From: Myrmaecium sp. VS I D KN 1
Taxonomy: Eukaryota > Ascomycota > Dothideomycetes > Valsariales > Valsariaceae
Assembly: GCA_019775845.1 (NCBI GenBank)
Contig: JADQAV010000008.1
Span: 806,001-870,000, forward strand
Direction: 5' to 3'
DNA length: 64,000 bases
The position numbers and the translations under genes are program-made. Positions 1 through 11,613 of the stretch are shown one piece after another. Under the pieces are notes generated by a model. It was given only the letters and a program-made list of their open reading frames with translations. It searched no databases and had not been told where the DNA came from. Positions within the stretch are counted from its first letter, which is position 1, and each line of letters begins with the position of its first letter.

Positions 1-2171
1 GGCAGAAGTCGACGACGTCGCCGAAGCGTAGTACGTCGACTTGCAAAAAGGCATCTGCTCTTCCCGACACAACCGCGAAAGCGAAGCCACTCGGGACAGC
101 AGAAGGAAAACGACAGCATGGTAGCAACCCAGCGCCCTGTCGCTGGCCTTTTGCTGGCGCAAGGAGCTAACAAGCAACATCAGACCAAAGGTTGCGATGA
201 AAAACAGCAGAATCTCATCTTCCCAGATAGTGAACGAGTTCGAGGCAAAGCCGATGGAGAGGAGCAGCGTCAAGATGGTGGTAGTCCAACCCCATACAGT
301 GTCCGGAAACGGACTTTGTAGCCGGTTGCGTATGCACCAGAAAGCGCTGGCAATGCCCATATCACTGCCCACCACGGTGAGAAGGACGATAGTATGCATG
401 GCAGGGAGGGACTTGATGGTGGTCCCCAAAACAAGGCCCACAACGGCGCCCACCACAGTGCCAGCACCACCGCGAAGCAGTAAAACAGGCGTGACCTCCG
501 TGACGTCCCCTTGAATAGCACGCGCATAGATGCCCAGGACCAGCAAGGCACCTAAGAGCATTCCGACACCATTAACCATGCTCGGGATATCGAAACGAGC
601 CCACAGAGCCTTGCAAGTATTCAAGTTTTCTCTCTGATACTCGAGGAATGCCATGCCCACACTCAGCCATTGCTTAGACGAAGGGTTTGGCATCGCATTA
701 ACTTCGCTCCACGAGGCACTCGCAGAATCCCAGAGAGCTCTTAACGGAGAATTGACATCATCGCCGAGACCCCTAGCCTTCGCATACTCCAGTTGGTATC
801 GGTGGATCTGTGATGCTGCCAGACGGTTGACTGTTGCAAAAGCCTCTAGATCGGTCCCGTCACTTCCGATGAAGGCTTCCTCGATGGGCGTTCCTAGGTT
901 ATTGAAGGGAATCGGCATCCCCAACAAGAGGGACAAGGTGGGAACGAGGTCGATTTGAGCAACTGGTCTTTCCTTAGCATGGGCAGGTGGTACTTGGTGC
1001 ATCGGTGAACTCCTGCCGAACACCCCCTTCTTGGAGTACATCCACAAGGCCGCCTGAATTTCGTCGTCAGACTCTCCGCCGTGGTCGCCTTTGGCGTCCA
1101 TCCCGTGATCGCCCATCACAACCAGGAGAGTTTCGTCATCCAGCGACTCGGTAATCTTGCGAATGACATCGTCCATCTGCCGAAGCTTAGCGGCCATGGC
1201 GGGATGGTCGGGCCCATAGCGATGTCCTGCATGATCCACGCCGAGGTAATGGCCAAATATGACGTCCCATTTCGTCGCATTCGCAGGATCCAGAAGCGGG
1301 AAGAGGTGCTCCGTAACTCCATTATCCACGGTATGCAAGTCCCAGACGTTGAAGGAGTCGTACGCCCTCGTCAGGTTGGGCTCGAAGTGGCCGGGAAAGA
1401 GCGCATGCCATGTATCGTCGCCGAGATGCACAACCCTCTTGCTCGCATTCCGTAGCTGTGCCACGAGATTGTCTTCCTCTATGGCCGTCCCGGCGAAATT
1501 GGATCCCGCGTCGATGAATGTAGGCAGGGTTCCAGTCGTCAGGCCCTTCAACCGTTGGAGTGTGGTCGTAGGAGGATCTGCGATGAAAGGACGGAGGAAA
1601 GCATTGTGGGGATACCGAGAAGCCGTCTCATAGAGAAAAGGGACCGAGTTGTGGAAGTAGTGCGGTGCCTCCGTGCTGGTCTCCGTGCTGGTCTCCGGGA
1701 GGAACGGAACCGTGAAATCGTAGCGGAGAGCATCGACGATGATCACCACGGCCTTCTCGAACGTCTTCGGGTACCAACAGCCGTCCTGTGCGGATCCCGA
1801 ATCGTAGCGCGGGGAGAGGGAGGCCGGCGGCACGGCACAGTCGGACTTGTGGTCGAGTACGAGGCGCGTGAGGAGGAAGCCGCTGGTGAAAAGGTAGATA
1901 CCCAGCAGATGCAATAGCCTTCACCGAAACCGTCAGCCGCGATGAACCTGCAAAGGGCACTCATACATGAAGCGACTCACAACATCCAGCAGAAGAACGC
2001 GACCAGCAATCCATGTGCGGCCTTGAACCGGATCTCCCCCTGCTTGTTGGCTTGCTCGGCATCGGGTGCGCCGGCCTTCACTCCTTGAGCTTCTTGTCGC
2101 TCCTTCTCTGCTTTGGCCTTGGCGAAGGCGGCTTTGATGCCCTCGTAGGTCGACAGGGGGCCATCCTCCAT
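1..2171 (-). CDS. GPI13: GPI ethanolamine phosphate transferase 3 (PIG-O/GPI13), 3' end outside window
   Basis: Adds ethanolamine phosphate to the third mannose of the GPI anchor precursor in the ER membrane. Exon 1 is 2171-1981, the intron is 1980-1919 (GTGAGT...GAAG, branch CTGAC), and exon 2 runs from 1918 off the left edge. The N-terminus has a charged cytosolic segment and then a TM helix (about residues 52-78). The alkaline-phosphatase-like luminal domain follows, with VVIIVDALRYDF, the block GHYLGVDHAGHRYGPDHPAM and MGDHGM, which together carry the metal-binding Asp/His residues. The GVDHAGHRYGPDHPAM form is typical of PIG-O rather than PIG-N or PIG-G. After about residue 470 hydrophobic helices begin, as expected for the multi-TM C-terminal half, which is cut by the window. 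The start is the first ATG of the open frame. Identity is confident; the C-terminal part cannot be judged. Confidence 0.93.
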
Positions 2172-2900
2172 TGAAGCGATTTGCGATTTGGCAGTTTAGG
2201 AACCATTGAAGGGGTTGGAGGGTTTAAGGAGGTTCTGGCGATGATGAGGGAAATAATTCCAGGGAAAATCTCGGATCAACGGTCAGAGGGCACCCCAGTG
2301 ATAATACCGCAGTACTGTTTACTTCCTCCGCAAACCCTCGTTGGCTCACCTCAACAGGATCAGAAATACTCCGGAGTAGCTAAATTAAGTGCCACGACAA
2401 GTCGCGCGCGCATACTGTTCAGGTATCGACGATGTACAACAAATGCTCCTGACTAAACCATAGGAAAAAAAAAAGTTGCATTGACTCCTCCAGGGTTCCA
2501 TCGCGGCAGCAACCCTGGAGTAATATCATACATTAAAGAATAGAAACTATGTAAGGGGAGTAGTAATCCCAGCGGCAAAGAACCGGATGATCCTGCAGAA
2601 TTATGACCGGGTGCGTTGACGAATCTCCGGACATCCCCCAAGAATGTACAAATATCCCAATGTGACCAGGAGTCCGCAAATCCTCGAGCAAATGCAGTTA
2701 TCCTTTGCAGGGCAAAGAAGGGAGGGGGCTGCAACAGATTTACAGCCACCACACTTGTGTATTTCGTGATGCAAAATTCAAAATTCGTAGCCAAGTGGCT
2801 CAGCAGATCCGGTGGTGGGTACGGCCATGTGTGGGGTATGGTGTGTGGTGATTGTGAAGCGTAAGGGTTCTCGCGGCGGTTCGGTTGAGACGATACGGTA
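2172..2900. other. Intergenic: GPI13 promoter and downstream flank of the next gene
   Basis: No coding sequence seen. It should hold the promoter of the leftward GPI13 gene and the 3' UTR of the gene starting at 3431. A perfect 10-bp inverted repeat (2488-2497 and 2511-2520, 13-nt loop, CTCCAGGGTT/AACCCTGGAG) lies in the middle. An A10-12 run begins near 2463. Confidence 0.6.
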
Positions 2901-3431
2901 CTAGGAGTATTCGTTCTTCTCCTTCAGTCCTCCAACTCGCTCCAAGTCTATGGACTGGAAACGGTCCGATGCGTCCTGTTGGTAAGGTGGCAGATCCTCC
3001 TGCAAAGGCTCCAACCCAACGCTGTGTTCACCAACGCGAACAACTACAACCCGTCCAGACTGCCTCTTCCCAGTCTCGTCGACTTCCTCGGGGAAGGTGA
3101 TACGGATCTCCGGGATCGGGCTGTCAGGAGGACTCTGCGGGTTCTCGATAAGGGTGCGTTTTTCGTCGTATACATATATAGATTCGGTGCGCGGGCCAGA
3201 ATTGGCGGTGATCGTGAGACGGCGGTGGTTGGATACTCTCTTCTCGTTGTACATGGGAAGTTCCTCCCGAGCCGACTTCCTGACCTTTCTATGGTGGCGG
3301 ACGAAGAACAGCGCACCGACGAGGCAAAGGCCGAATACGACGAGGACGATGAGAGCGATGAGTAGGTTTCTCATGGTAGGGTCCATGGTCGAAGAGGCGT
3401 CGCTACGAGCGAAGAGACCCACGGTGCTCAT
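2901..3431 (-). CDS. Single-pass membrane protein, 176 aa, function unknown
   Basis: An uninterrupted 176-codon frame. One strong TM helix (about residues 21-44, NLLIALIVLVVFGLCLVGAL) is followed by a basic stop-transfer segment (RHHRKVRKSAR). The cytosolic tail contains ELPMYNEKR, EIRITFPEEVDE, a GKRQSGRVVVVRVGE core and a DLPPYQQD acidic/tyrosine motif. I recognise this tail pattern from small uncharacterised membrane proteins in other Pezizomycotina, but no biochemical role is known to me. The short N-terminus and the positive residues after the helix predict a signal-anchor topology with the tail inside. The two PPY/PMY motifs could be sorting or WW-binding sites; that is inference. Confidence 0.8.
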   Translation of the reverse strand: MSTVGLFARSDASSTMDPTMRNLLIALIVLVVFGLCLVGALFFVRHHRKVRKSAREELPMYNEKRVSNHRRLTITANSGPRTESIYVYDEKRTLIENPQSPPDSPIPEIRITFPEEVDETGKRQSGRVVVVRVGEHSVGLEPLQEDLPPYQQDASDRFQSIDLERVGGLKEKNEYS

Positions 3432-6400
3432 GACGAGGAAAAAGAGTGAGCCTCGATCGTATGTTTGGTCGGTGTGAGGGGCAGGAGTGTGCGGCGACGG
3501 GTATTCAGGCTGGAAACAGGAAGCGCCAGGTCAGCATTGGCCCCCGAGTAATGGGCAGAGAACGGAGTGTAAGATTTGCGAGCAGAAGGCGGACCTTTCT
3601 TTTACCTCCTTGATCGATCCGACTCGCAAATCTGCTTGAAGGAAAGGACGTCGTTGGCCGGCGGTGGGCAAGGACGAAGGAGACGATGGGGGAAAGAATG
3701 GACGCGAGACAATCAGCCCAAACGAGAGAGGAGCTGGTCCGCTGGTAGAGAAAGTATGCAGGGTGGAAGAAGGGAAAGAAGGGGAAGAAAGAGCAAAGGA
3801 GGAAGATGGGAAGAGGGAGGGAGAAGGAAGTGGGTGTGTTTGGGGGGGTGATGGGAGGGAATGGCCGCACGGCCAGGGCGCTAAACAGTGCCCAGATCCA
3901 ACCAAGCACTGCCAGGGTTGAAATTAAACATCCCAAACGGCTGCCAAACCAGTCCACATGGGGCTGGCGGCTTTCTGTCAACCCACCGCCGGTTCGCAGC
4001 CATGACGCGTTCCTGAGGGCGCTGGCCTGTCAGGTTCGCGAAGCCAAGAAGCGAGTTCGATCGATAAACGCTGGAGATCCCTTGTGGCTGATCAACACCT
4101 GTTCCTGTTCCCTCCTTCCTCCCGGTTGGCACGGCACAACGCTTGCCATGGAGAAAGCGGTAGGTAGTCCGGTAGCGAACGTCCCAAGTGGAGCAAGCCA
4201 CATATATGGTAAGGTAGTTATATGTAAATTCAAGCATAAGGAAAGTGTCAATTCCCATAGCAATTTATAGTATTGCAAAGTGAACCATCTTTTGTGAAAA
4301 GTATGCAGAAGTAAACTTGCCTATCACTTCCTAAGGTAGCGATGATATTGAAACGCAGTGCCTCACGTCTTGGCCTTTGTCATTGTCGATGGACCATTTC
4401 AGCATGCAGTCCTTTCGGTACTTGTGCAGTAGTGTCGGTACATCTAAAATGCCCAAATGGCGGGCGCTTCGTCCCTTGCTGTTTGCTCTATATTCCCAGC
4501 CAAGTATAAAGAATCTTATTCATCGATACGTCACGTCCGATTCACAACTTCTTGAATACGAGCCGCTGCGCAGACTCTCCGGCTGAGAAGCCACTCCTTC
4601 GCATCTGATTGATCTCGGGTAAGTAGTGAAGGATGTTGGATGCGTTTATATTATCAATCAAGTCCTTCGTCGTTACTAGGCCAGGCGCGTTGTCGCAAGC
4701 CATTATTCGAGCAGGTTTATATTTGCGCATCGCAATGATGAGCATCAATGCTTGTAGGGAGGATACTGGAAGAAGGTAGAAACTCAAAGCATAGATTTTT
4801 GGCTTTGTGCAACTAAGGAGAAGTGCCCGGAGTGCCAGAGTCGCTCACTCCAGGCGATTTGATAATTTATAAGGTTAGGCTTTCGCGCATAAGAGCCGAT
4901 GGCACATAGAGACGACGGTTTGCACGACCTCGAAAGTGCCCAGATGATTACGGAAACCCATTCGAAGGCTTTCGAACTTACCGTGGCTATCGGTAAGTGA
5001 ATCATATCCAGCGGACGACCTGATGGCAGAGTGATGTTCACCGGTTGATGTTGTGTCGAGAAGCAGCGAGGCCTCACTGGATGGCTCCAACCGTCTTCGT
5101 TTTGGCGATGCAGCTCCTACTCGAGTTAACGTTACTGTCGCCGTGGAGATGTTCGGTCCGCGCTTAGAAGGGAGTGTCGATCCAACTTGACCATGAGCTG
5201 GATTCTTACGTACTTGTAGTACACAACAAGTGTCGGCGTATCATTCGGTACCGTCTCAAACGGCCACCAGACGTCACGGTGTGCTGCGTATCGCCCATAC
5301 TTTTTGCACACATTCGCTGTACACGAGAAGTACGGAATGATCTCTAAAAGGTTCCGGTGAAGGGATCGACCGACAAGGCCTTTGCGAACTGCTCTGGTAG
5401 CTTGTGTGGTTTGGCGGCTCTGAAGACGAAGAGTTTACGCGAAAACTTGGGCGCTTGGCTGCGCTGAAAAGACGCGGTGTGCCTCTCACGGCGAGGTGGA
5501 AACTGGAAGAGGCATGCCGTGAGACGTAGATGCAATGTTGCGGGAAGCACATCAGATGAAGGTGGTCGGTCTACTTTTTCTGACACTTTCTGCCCTCAGG
5601 GCCGGTCTCTCCTCTGGTTGAAAATTCTATAAATTCGCGATGCTCATGCTTGCTGACAGGAGGTAACGCGATGCCGTAGTAGCTTATGTAACGCCAACGA
5701 AAGGGCAGCGGCAGGGCGGCGCACGGCAAAAAGGACGTATCCACGCATCAAAGCCGCAGGTGTTACTGCGGCACGTACCTCGTTACATTCGGACACGTTG
5801 GCTCAGAAGGGCGGTTAAGCTGCTGGAGGAGGACAAGAGGTCGGGCTGCACGAGAGGTTATGGGTTGGTGTACGGTGTGGGAGGAGCTGCCTTGGGTCGT
5901 GAGTACCTCTTGGATACTAAGGTATAATACTCACGCGCCCTGCACACTCTGCCTTTTTCACTTTTCCTGCAAGTGTGCACTCCCATTGCAGCACACGGTA
6001 CGGGCTCCGGAGTACTATGCTAAAGGTTCTTCCATCCCCCGCCCTGACGGAGTTCAACAGGTACTACGGAGTAGTGTGAGGCAAGGCCCATTTGCTGCAC
6101 GGTAAAGGGGGGGTGGTTACCTTCTTAGCAGTACGGTAGTTAAGCTCGAGGGATCACCTGCGACAGCTACATACCAGTGCCTTGAGGTAGTATTCGTACC
6201 TACTAGGTAGGCCATGAGGAACAAGAAGCCAGCCGGTCTGTACAAAGAAAGCCATCAGCCATCAGCCATCGCACCTTTCTCGCCAGGCCAAGCCAGGGAG
6301 AGAGGAGCGAAAGAGAGCCTCACAGTCAGGTGAAAAAAAGTAGTGCCTAGGTACCTTAAGGGACCTCAAGTTCAAAGGCGGGCACCATCCCTTAGAGCGA

Positions 6401-6509
6401 CCCACGGCGGCGTCGATCCCAGACCTGTTAGCGTAGGGCTTCCCGACACGATACCCGATCCGCGCAGACTGGCCATAGCAAGTTCCCCCCTGCCCCCCAG
6501 TGCCCCCCA

Positions 6510-6544
<35 letters not shown>

Positions 6545-7604
6545 CCCGCCCGCCAGTACCATTCCGCCCTGGGGGTAGGCCAGGTACTCCAAGGCACCCG
6601 CCCACGCCCGCCCACTAGTTACTGCAGGTAATGTCGACACCTACCAGGCTGCCTTAACGTTACCTACTACCTTACCTTACTTGCCTTTTATCACCCTCAC
6701 CTCGTCTCTTGTCCTCTGCTTATACTTCCGCTCACTTTGACTTACTTTTCTCCCTGTACAGCTTCGACCCGTCTCCATTCCCGTTCTTCTGTTCATATTC
6801 TCCAAGCCCGTTCAATCACAACCCATCATCGCCATCGCAACCGTCGCCGTAGCCGTCGCCGTCGCCGAAATCTACTATCCTTCTTTACCACTGACACCTT
6901 ACGACCCTATCGACGACAGCGGGACGAGCCAACAACGGCTGGCTCTATCACCATCGCTGCTGCTTTCGACTGCCGTTGCCGTTGCCGCACTAGATCTCGC
7001 TCGCTGTCTTCGCTGTCTGGCGCTGCGTTCTCCGTCCGTCGCGCCTGCGCTTACCTGGCCTCTCCCTCTTTAAAACTAACGCTCCATTCCACCACGCCTC
7101 CCTTGCTTGGAGTTCTTTACCCTCTTCCACCTCGTCGCCGTGTATGATACCCTGATGCGTTCCCCGGCTTGTGCGCGACACTCCTTCGAGCTTAGCATGC
7201 AAAGCGGTTGACTGTAACGCCCGGCCATATCATTAAACGCGACATCCCAGGGGCGCGCGTTCCCTCGAGTCCATACGCCCACATAACTACCTCCTGCGCT
7301 TTGTCCAGCTTTACTTTCGCTCTGCCAACTGCCTGGGACCGTATACACGCCTTGCAGACCAGTCCTTCCGTGTTATCGCTGCTCCACATACTTTGTAAGG
7401 GACCCAGTCACGCGCCGCTGCACCTTGTCACATATATACGCCAGCGGTGACCCTCATATTGCTTTTCAGGTACTACATTACGCAGCAGGCAGCGTATAGC
7501 CGTCCACCGGTTGCCTCTACATCTGTGCTGCTGCTCTGATACCCAGTATTCCACCACCCCCGATCTCTGCACACAGTTCCTTTTGCTGTGGCATTCTTCA
7601 CACG
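3432..7604. other. Long intergenic region (4.2 kb), no gene recognised
   Basis: Only short, compositionally biased frames occur. 3505-3920 is a purine/pyrimidine-skewed stretch that gives spurious Ser/Pro or Gly/Arg/Lys frames. 4540-5590 holds short frames on the minus strand without conserved motifs; a decayed gene cannot be excluded. 5900-6250 is rich in TACCTAGGTA-like and CGGAGTA palindromic words common in fungal intergenic DNA. 6490-6541 holds a C-rich repeat. 6640-7600 is pyrimidine-rich and is probably the promoter and 5' UTR of the Pumilio gene. Confidence 0.55.
6491..6541. repeat. C-homopolymer tract preceded by a 10-bp repeat
   Basis: Two copies of TGCCCCCCAG (6491-6510) and a third start run into 29 consecutive C (6513-6541). 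The true length may be uncertain because long G/C homopolymers are error-prone. It makes spurious poly-Pro and poly-Gly frames on the two strands. Confidence 0.9.
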
Positions 7605-10600
7605 ATGAACGGCGGATCCGAGCACAGGCAACCCATGGCTACATTGCCAAATAATGCACGATGGACCCCAAGTTGTCCAAACCGAGGCTCTCAAGATCGG
7701 GACCCTGACAGTACGGAGCAAGGTCGGCATCCGGGATTGAGCAGCTATGTTGTCTCGCGGCAAAGTCCCTATAAGCCAAACTATGGTAGCAATACGACGA
7801 CTTGGAATGCCGATAACCGTAGTGCATGGAATAGCCTGCCGAGAGATTCAACCTCAGTCAAGGCCAATCCGACACCGCAAGATACCGAAACTCCCTATGG
7901 GATGAATGGCATCTTTTCGCCCACTTCGTTCCCACCCGTGGTACCTCAGCAAAGCACCCCGGAACTCACTGGCAATCCTGGACTGGGGTCTCTTGTTGCC
8001 TCATCCGAATATGATCAAAGCTGGACATCTCAGCCATCCGGTTGGAACGGCGTCAACGGCTGTTCTATACAGCCGCAGAGCCGGAGCCCTGGCGTGTCTC
8101 CTGCTCCAAAAAGCCATCAGGATCAAGGACAGTCATTATCTTCGTATATGCGCGGGCTGGGCCAAAATACGCCTGCATGTCTGTCCACGGGGCGAGCCTC
8201 GAACCAGCGTCAAACTATCCCTGGCAAATCAACCTCGACATCCTTGCTCGATCGCAATCCGACAAATTTATCAGACCAGATTCGGCAGATTAGCCTTATA
8301 AATGCTCATGGAATGGCCTCGCACCATACTGACTCTGACAGCGCGCACTTCCAAGCTGCTGAGGCCACGGCTGGGCGTCTGGATCAAGATAATACCCCGT
8401 TCTTGCCGCGTGGAAGACGGAGTGTCTTTCAGGAATACATTACTCCACAGGGGAATGCAGCACGTCGGAATGGTGCCCCATCCAGTTCGCTTCAGTCTGG
8501 AGGACCGCCCCAGTATGACCCACTTCCCACTACGATCGGACTCTACACATCGATCTCGGCTTCCGCGCACCTTCCGGGGCCGATATCCTCAACTGCCTCC
8601 CACGCACATGACCGACAATTGCAGGAAAGGAACGGTTTCACGAGCAAGGATACTGTGTCGCAATTCAGACGTTCCAGTATGAATGATGCCGGAGAGCCAA
8701 CTGCTACTTCACATAGACCCTCCATGAGCATCAACAACTCTACACAGAAACCATTTCAGGACACGGAATTAGTACATGAAGCCCAAAATACAGTTCAGGC
8801 CGATTTCTTCGCATTACCGTCATACAATCCGCACTACCAAACAAATGCCGATGAGCAGCTCGCATCCTCACATAGAATTCGTCTCGAGTCACTTGGCGGG
8901 GTCACTCCTAATGGGCTCGAAACTGCCCAGAAGAATTCTCACTACAGGGTCAATACGGATGCGAGATACGCCTACCGATGTCCATCTCGCGAAGAAGTGG
9001 AGCTTCGAGCACTGCCAAACGAGGCTGCAACTGCATCGAACGGGTTCTGCTCGGCTCCAGTCAATCGTCAAGGCGTAAGCTACAGCCTAGGTCACTCGCC
9101 ATGGCTGCCTGGGCACCACAGTCGAGTCTCTTACCAACTCGCCGGAATCAGTTCCCTTTTTGCGCTGCAACATACCCCTGACATGCGGGTTTTCACTCCA
9201 CCTCCAAGAGCCCCGCGTGAACATGATAGCAGTCATAACATCCGTAGTGCATTGCTCGAACAATTTAAAGCCACTCAAAGGATAAGACGATGGGAGCTCA
9301 GGGTAAGTTCGAGTCACTTCCTGGGGGTTCAAGCTACTAAAAGTCTACAGGAAGTTTATGGGCACTTCGTCGAATTTGCGGGTGACCAGGATGGGTCGCG
9401 GTTCATCCAGAACAAGCTGGAGATCGCTCACAGCGATGACAAGGAACGAGTGTTCAAGGAACTGGAACCGAATGCGCTCCAGTTGATGCAGGATGTCTTC
9501 GGTAACTATGTGATTCAGAAGTTCTTTGAGCACGGTGATCAGAATCAAAAGAAGATTCTGGCAAACTGTATGAAAGGACATGTGTTTTCCTTAAGCACTG
9601 GAGTGTACGGGTGTCGAGTCGTACAGAAGGTGCGTCCGACAGGTTATAATTACCGGTGGTTACAGCTGACACTCGCAGGCACTCGAAACCATCTTGGTGG
9701 ATCAGCAGGCTGCCCTTGTGAAAGAGCTCGAGAGAGACGTCATGAAATGCGTAAAGGACCAGAACGGCAACCATGTCATCCAGAAAGCGGTCGAAAGAGT
9801 ACCTCCTGCGCACATACAGTTCATCATTGAGGCTTTCCGCGGGCAAGTGGGTTCACTTGCTTCACACTGCTATGGTTGTCGAGTGATCCAGCGTATGCTC
9901 GAATATTGCGAGGACTCCGCTCGTTCATCGATCCTGGAAGAACTTCATAACCAAGGGCCGAACTTGATCACGGATCAATACGGTAATTACGTTGCTCAGC
10001 ACATAATTGAACGTGGGAGCCCTGAGGACCGTGAACGGATCATGTCGCACGTCATGCGTCAACTCTTGTTTTTCTCAAAACACAAATTCGCCAGTAACGT
10101 AGTGGAGAAATGCCTGATGCATGGTACGGCGGAGCAACGTCGACAGATCATGGCCCACCTAATCGGCGAGGAGCCCCTTGCCGAAACGAACAAAGATACC
10201 GGAAGTGTCGACAAGCAGAAAAGCCTCCATGGCGAATCAAAGCTGGCGATCCTTCTAAGGGACGCGTTTGGCAATTATGTTATCCGTAAGTAAGAACTTG
10301 GCAAATGTAGTGATATAGGCTGAGACTTTGCAGAAAAATTGCTGGATACCCTCGAGGATCAGGATTATGCCGCCCTGGTGACACGTTTGAAACCCGAGGT
10401 AGACAGGGGTAGGCGAAATGGTGCAGGGAAACAGTTCAATGCTGTAAGTGATGCAGATCCGTTACCGGCATCTGACAATGCTGACCAAGCCTAGGTCGAG
10501 AAGAAGATGCATCGTCTCGCGATGAAAAACACCTCGCCAGAGGTTGCGAATCGTAATATCGCAACCACAGCTGCGGACAGAAAGGTGGAACCTCCGGTTA

Positions 10601-10710
10601 CCACACCCCCTCTTACAATGGGTACGCGGAGTGGGCGCAGTAGCCTCGATGCTACGGCGAACGCCACTCCAGACGAGACACCAGAGTACAGTAACAACCC
10701 CAAGATTTGA
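7605..10710 (+). CDS. Pumilio/PUF-family RNA-binding protein (Puf3-like)
   Basis: Five exons: 7605-9302, 9351-9629, 9679-10285, 10334-10443, 10495-10710. The introns are 48, 49, 48 and 51 nt, the frame closes, and the product is 969 aa. The N-terminal 560 residues are Ser/Gln/Asn/Pro-rich and probably disordered. The C-terminal third is a Pumilio homology domain with successive repeat cores: DGSRFIQNKLE, FGNYVIQKFFEHG, YGCRVVQKALE, NGNHVIQKAVE, YGCRVIQRMLE, YGNYVAQHIIERG, FASNVVEKCLMHG and FGNYVIQKLL. These side chains read a UGUA-type 3' UTR element. The repeat order and the N/C architecture match fungal Puf3/JSN1-type regulators that act on mitochondrial or other mRNAs in the cytoplasm. The exact orthologue is inferred. 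A short basic tail of about 100 residues follows the repeats. Confidence 0.92.
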
Positions 10711-11613
10711 CATTGATGGTGACAACTAGCCGTGTCCAACGGCTGCGCTCCATACCTTTCCTGCTCTCCAGATCGAACTCCATAAGCTACTTACGACTCG
10801 ACGACCCGAAATCTAAACATATCTCTGCATTCTGATATCGAAAATTGTTCTTTCCTGGCGCTCTGAATGGAGTCGGCGATGACTCGGGCGCTTATACACA
10901 CGGCGAAATTCCAACGATACACGACCATTGATTCCTGCACGACGACGTAGAGGATCATATATCCGTACTGTGCAGCAACAAGAGTAATTCCGCATATACT
11001 TCTCATTTTCGTATTGCTTGTTATTGTCATGACGTGGGGTTCTATCGCTTATCGATCCCTTGTACCTATGTAGGTACGGGATGCGCTGCTTTATGTTGCA
11101 GGCGAAAGCAAATGTACCTTTTACTTCCCTTCTGATCGAAGCGGCTCTCGAAGCGGAACCGCCTCCAGAAACGTCTTACATCCATCACAGCGCCCTGCTG
11201 GCGTATTGTTGTTTGCATGGGGGATATCGGATTGCCTACTGCTGTTAATTCTATCTGCGCTTTTCTGGGGCTCAGACATATCATCTTTTTTTCGGTCTCT
11301 GTTGATCAAACTTATGGGGGTATTGTAAAGAGGGGAGGGGATAATAGAGATGCCTCAGTGCACTTGCTTTTCTTAATATCCGGGCTGCTAGCCTATGACG
11401 AATAGACCGTGTCTCATATATCTTTGAGGAGCAGTGCGAGCATACTTTGGTGCCTAGAAGTGGCCGTCAGGCATCAATCGCGACAGCAACTCAGACACGG
11501 ACCGGAGATTATTCGGCACAGCTGGCCATTCCCGCATCACCGTCCACTCCTCAGGGTAGAGGAAGAGTCGTCCCACGAAAACACGATCACGACTCATCAA
11601 CACCTCCGAAGCC
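10711..11613. other. Intergenic, no gene seen
   Basis: This is the 3' flank of the Pumilio gene and the promoter of the following mitochondrial protein gene. Frames are short and lack conserved motifs. A TACCTATGTAGGTA near-palindrome lies near 11061-11074. Confidence 0.6.

Noticed and set aside
3505-3981. Ser/Pro-rich and Gly/Lys-rich frames on both strands
   Set aside because: They arise from a purine/pyrimidine-skewed stretch, with no motif or conserved start; most likely promoter or UTR.
6343-6640. Poly-Pro and poly-Gly frames across the C homopolymer
   Set aside because: Caused by the 29-C tract and its 10-bp repeats.
9303-9350. Read-through of the first Pumilio intron
   Set aside because: The 48-nt segment keeps the frame open, but it has GTAAGT and TACAG ends and breaks the conserved start of the Pumilio domain (RRWEL-R-EVYGHFVEF).
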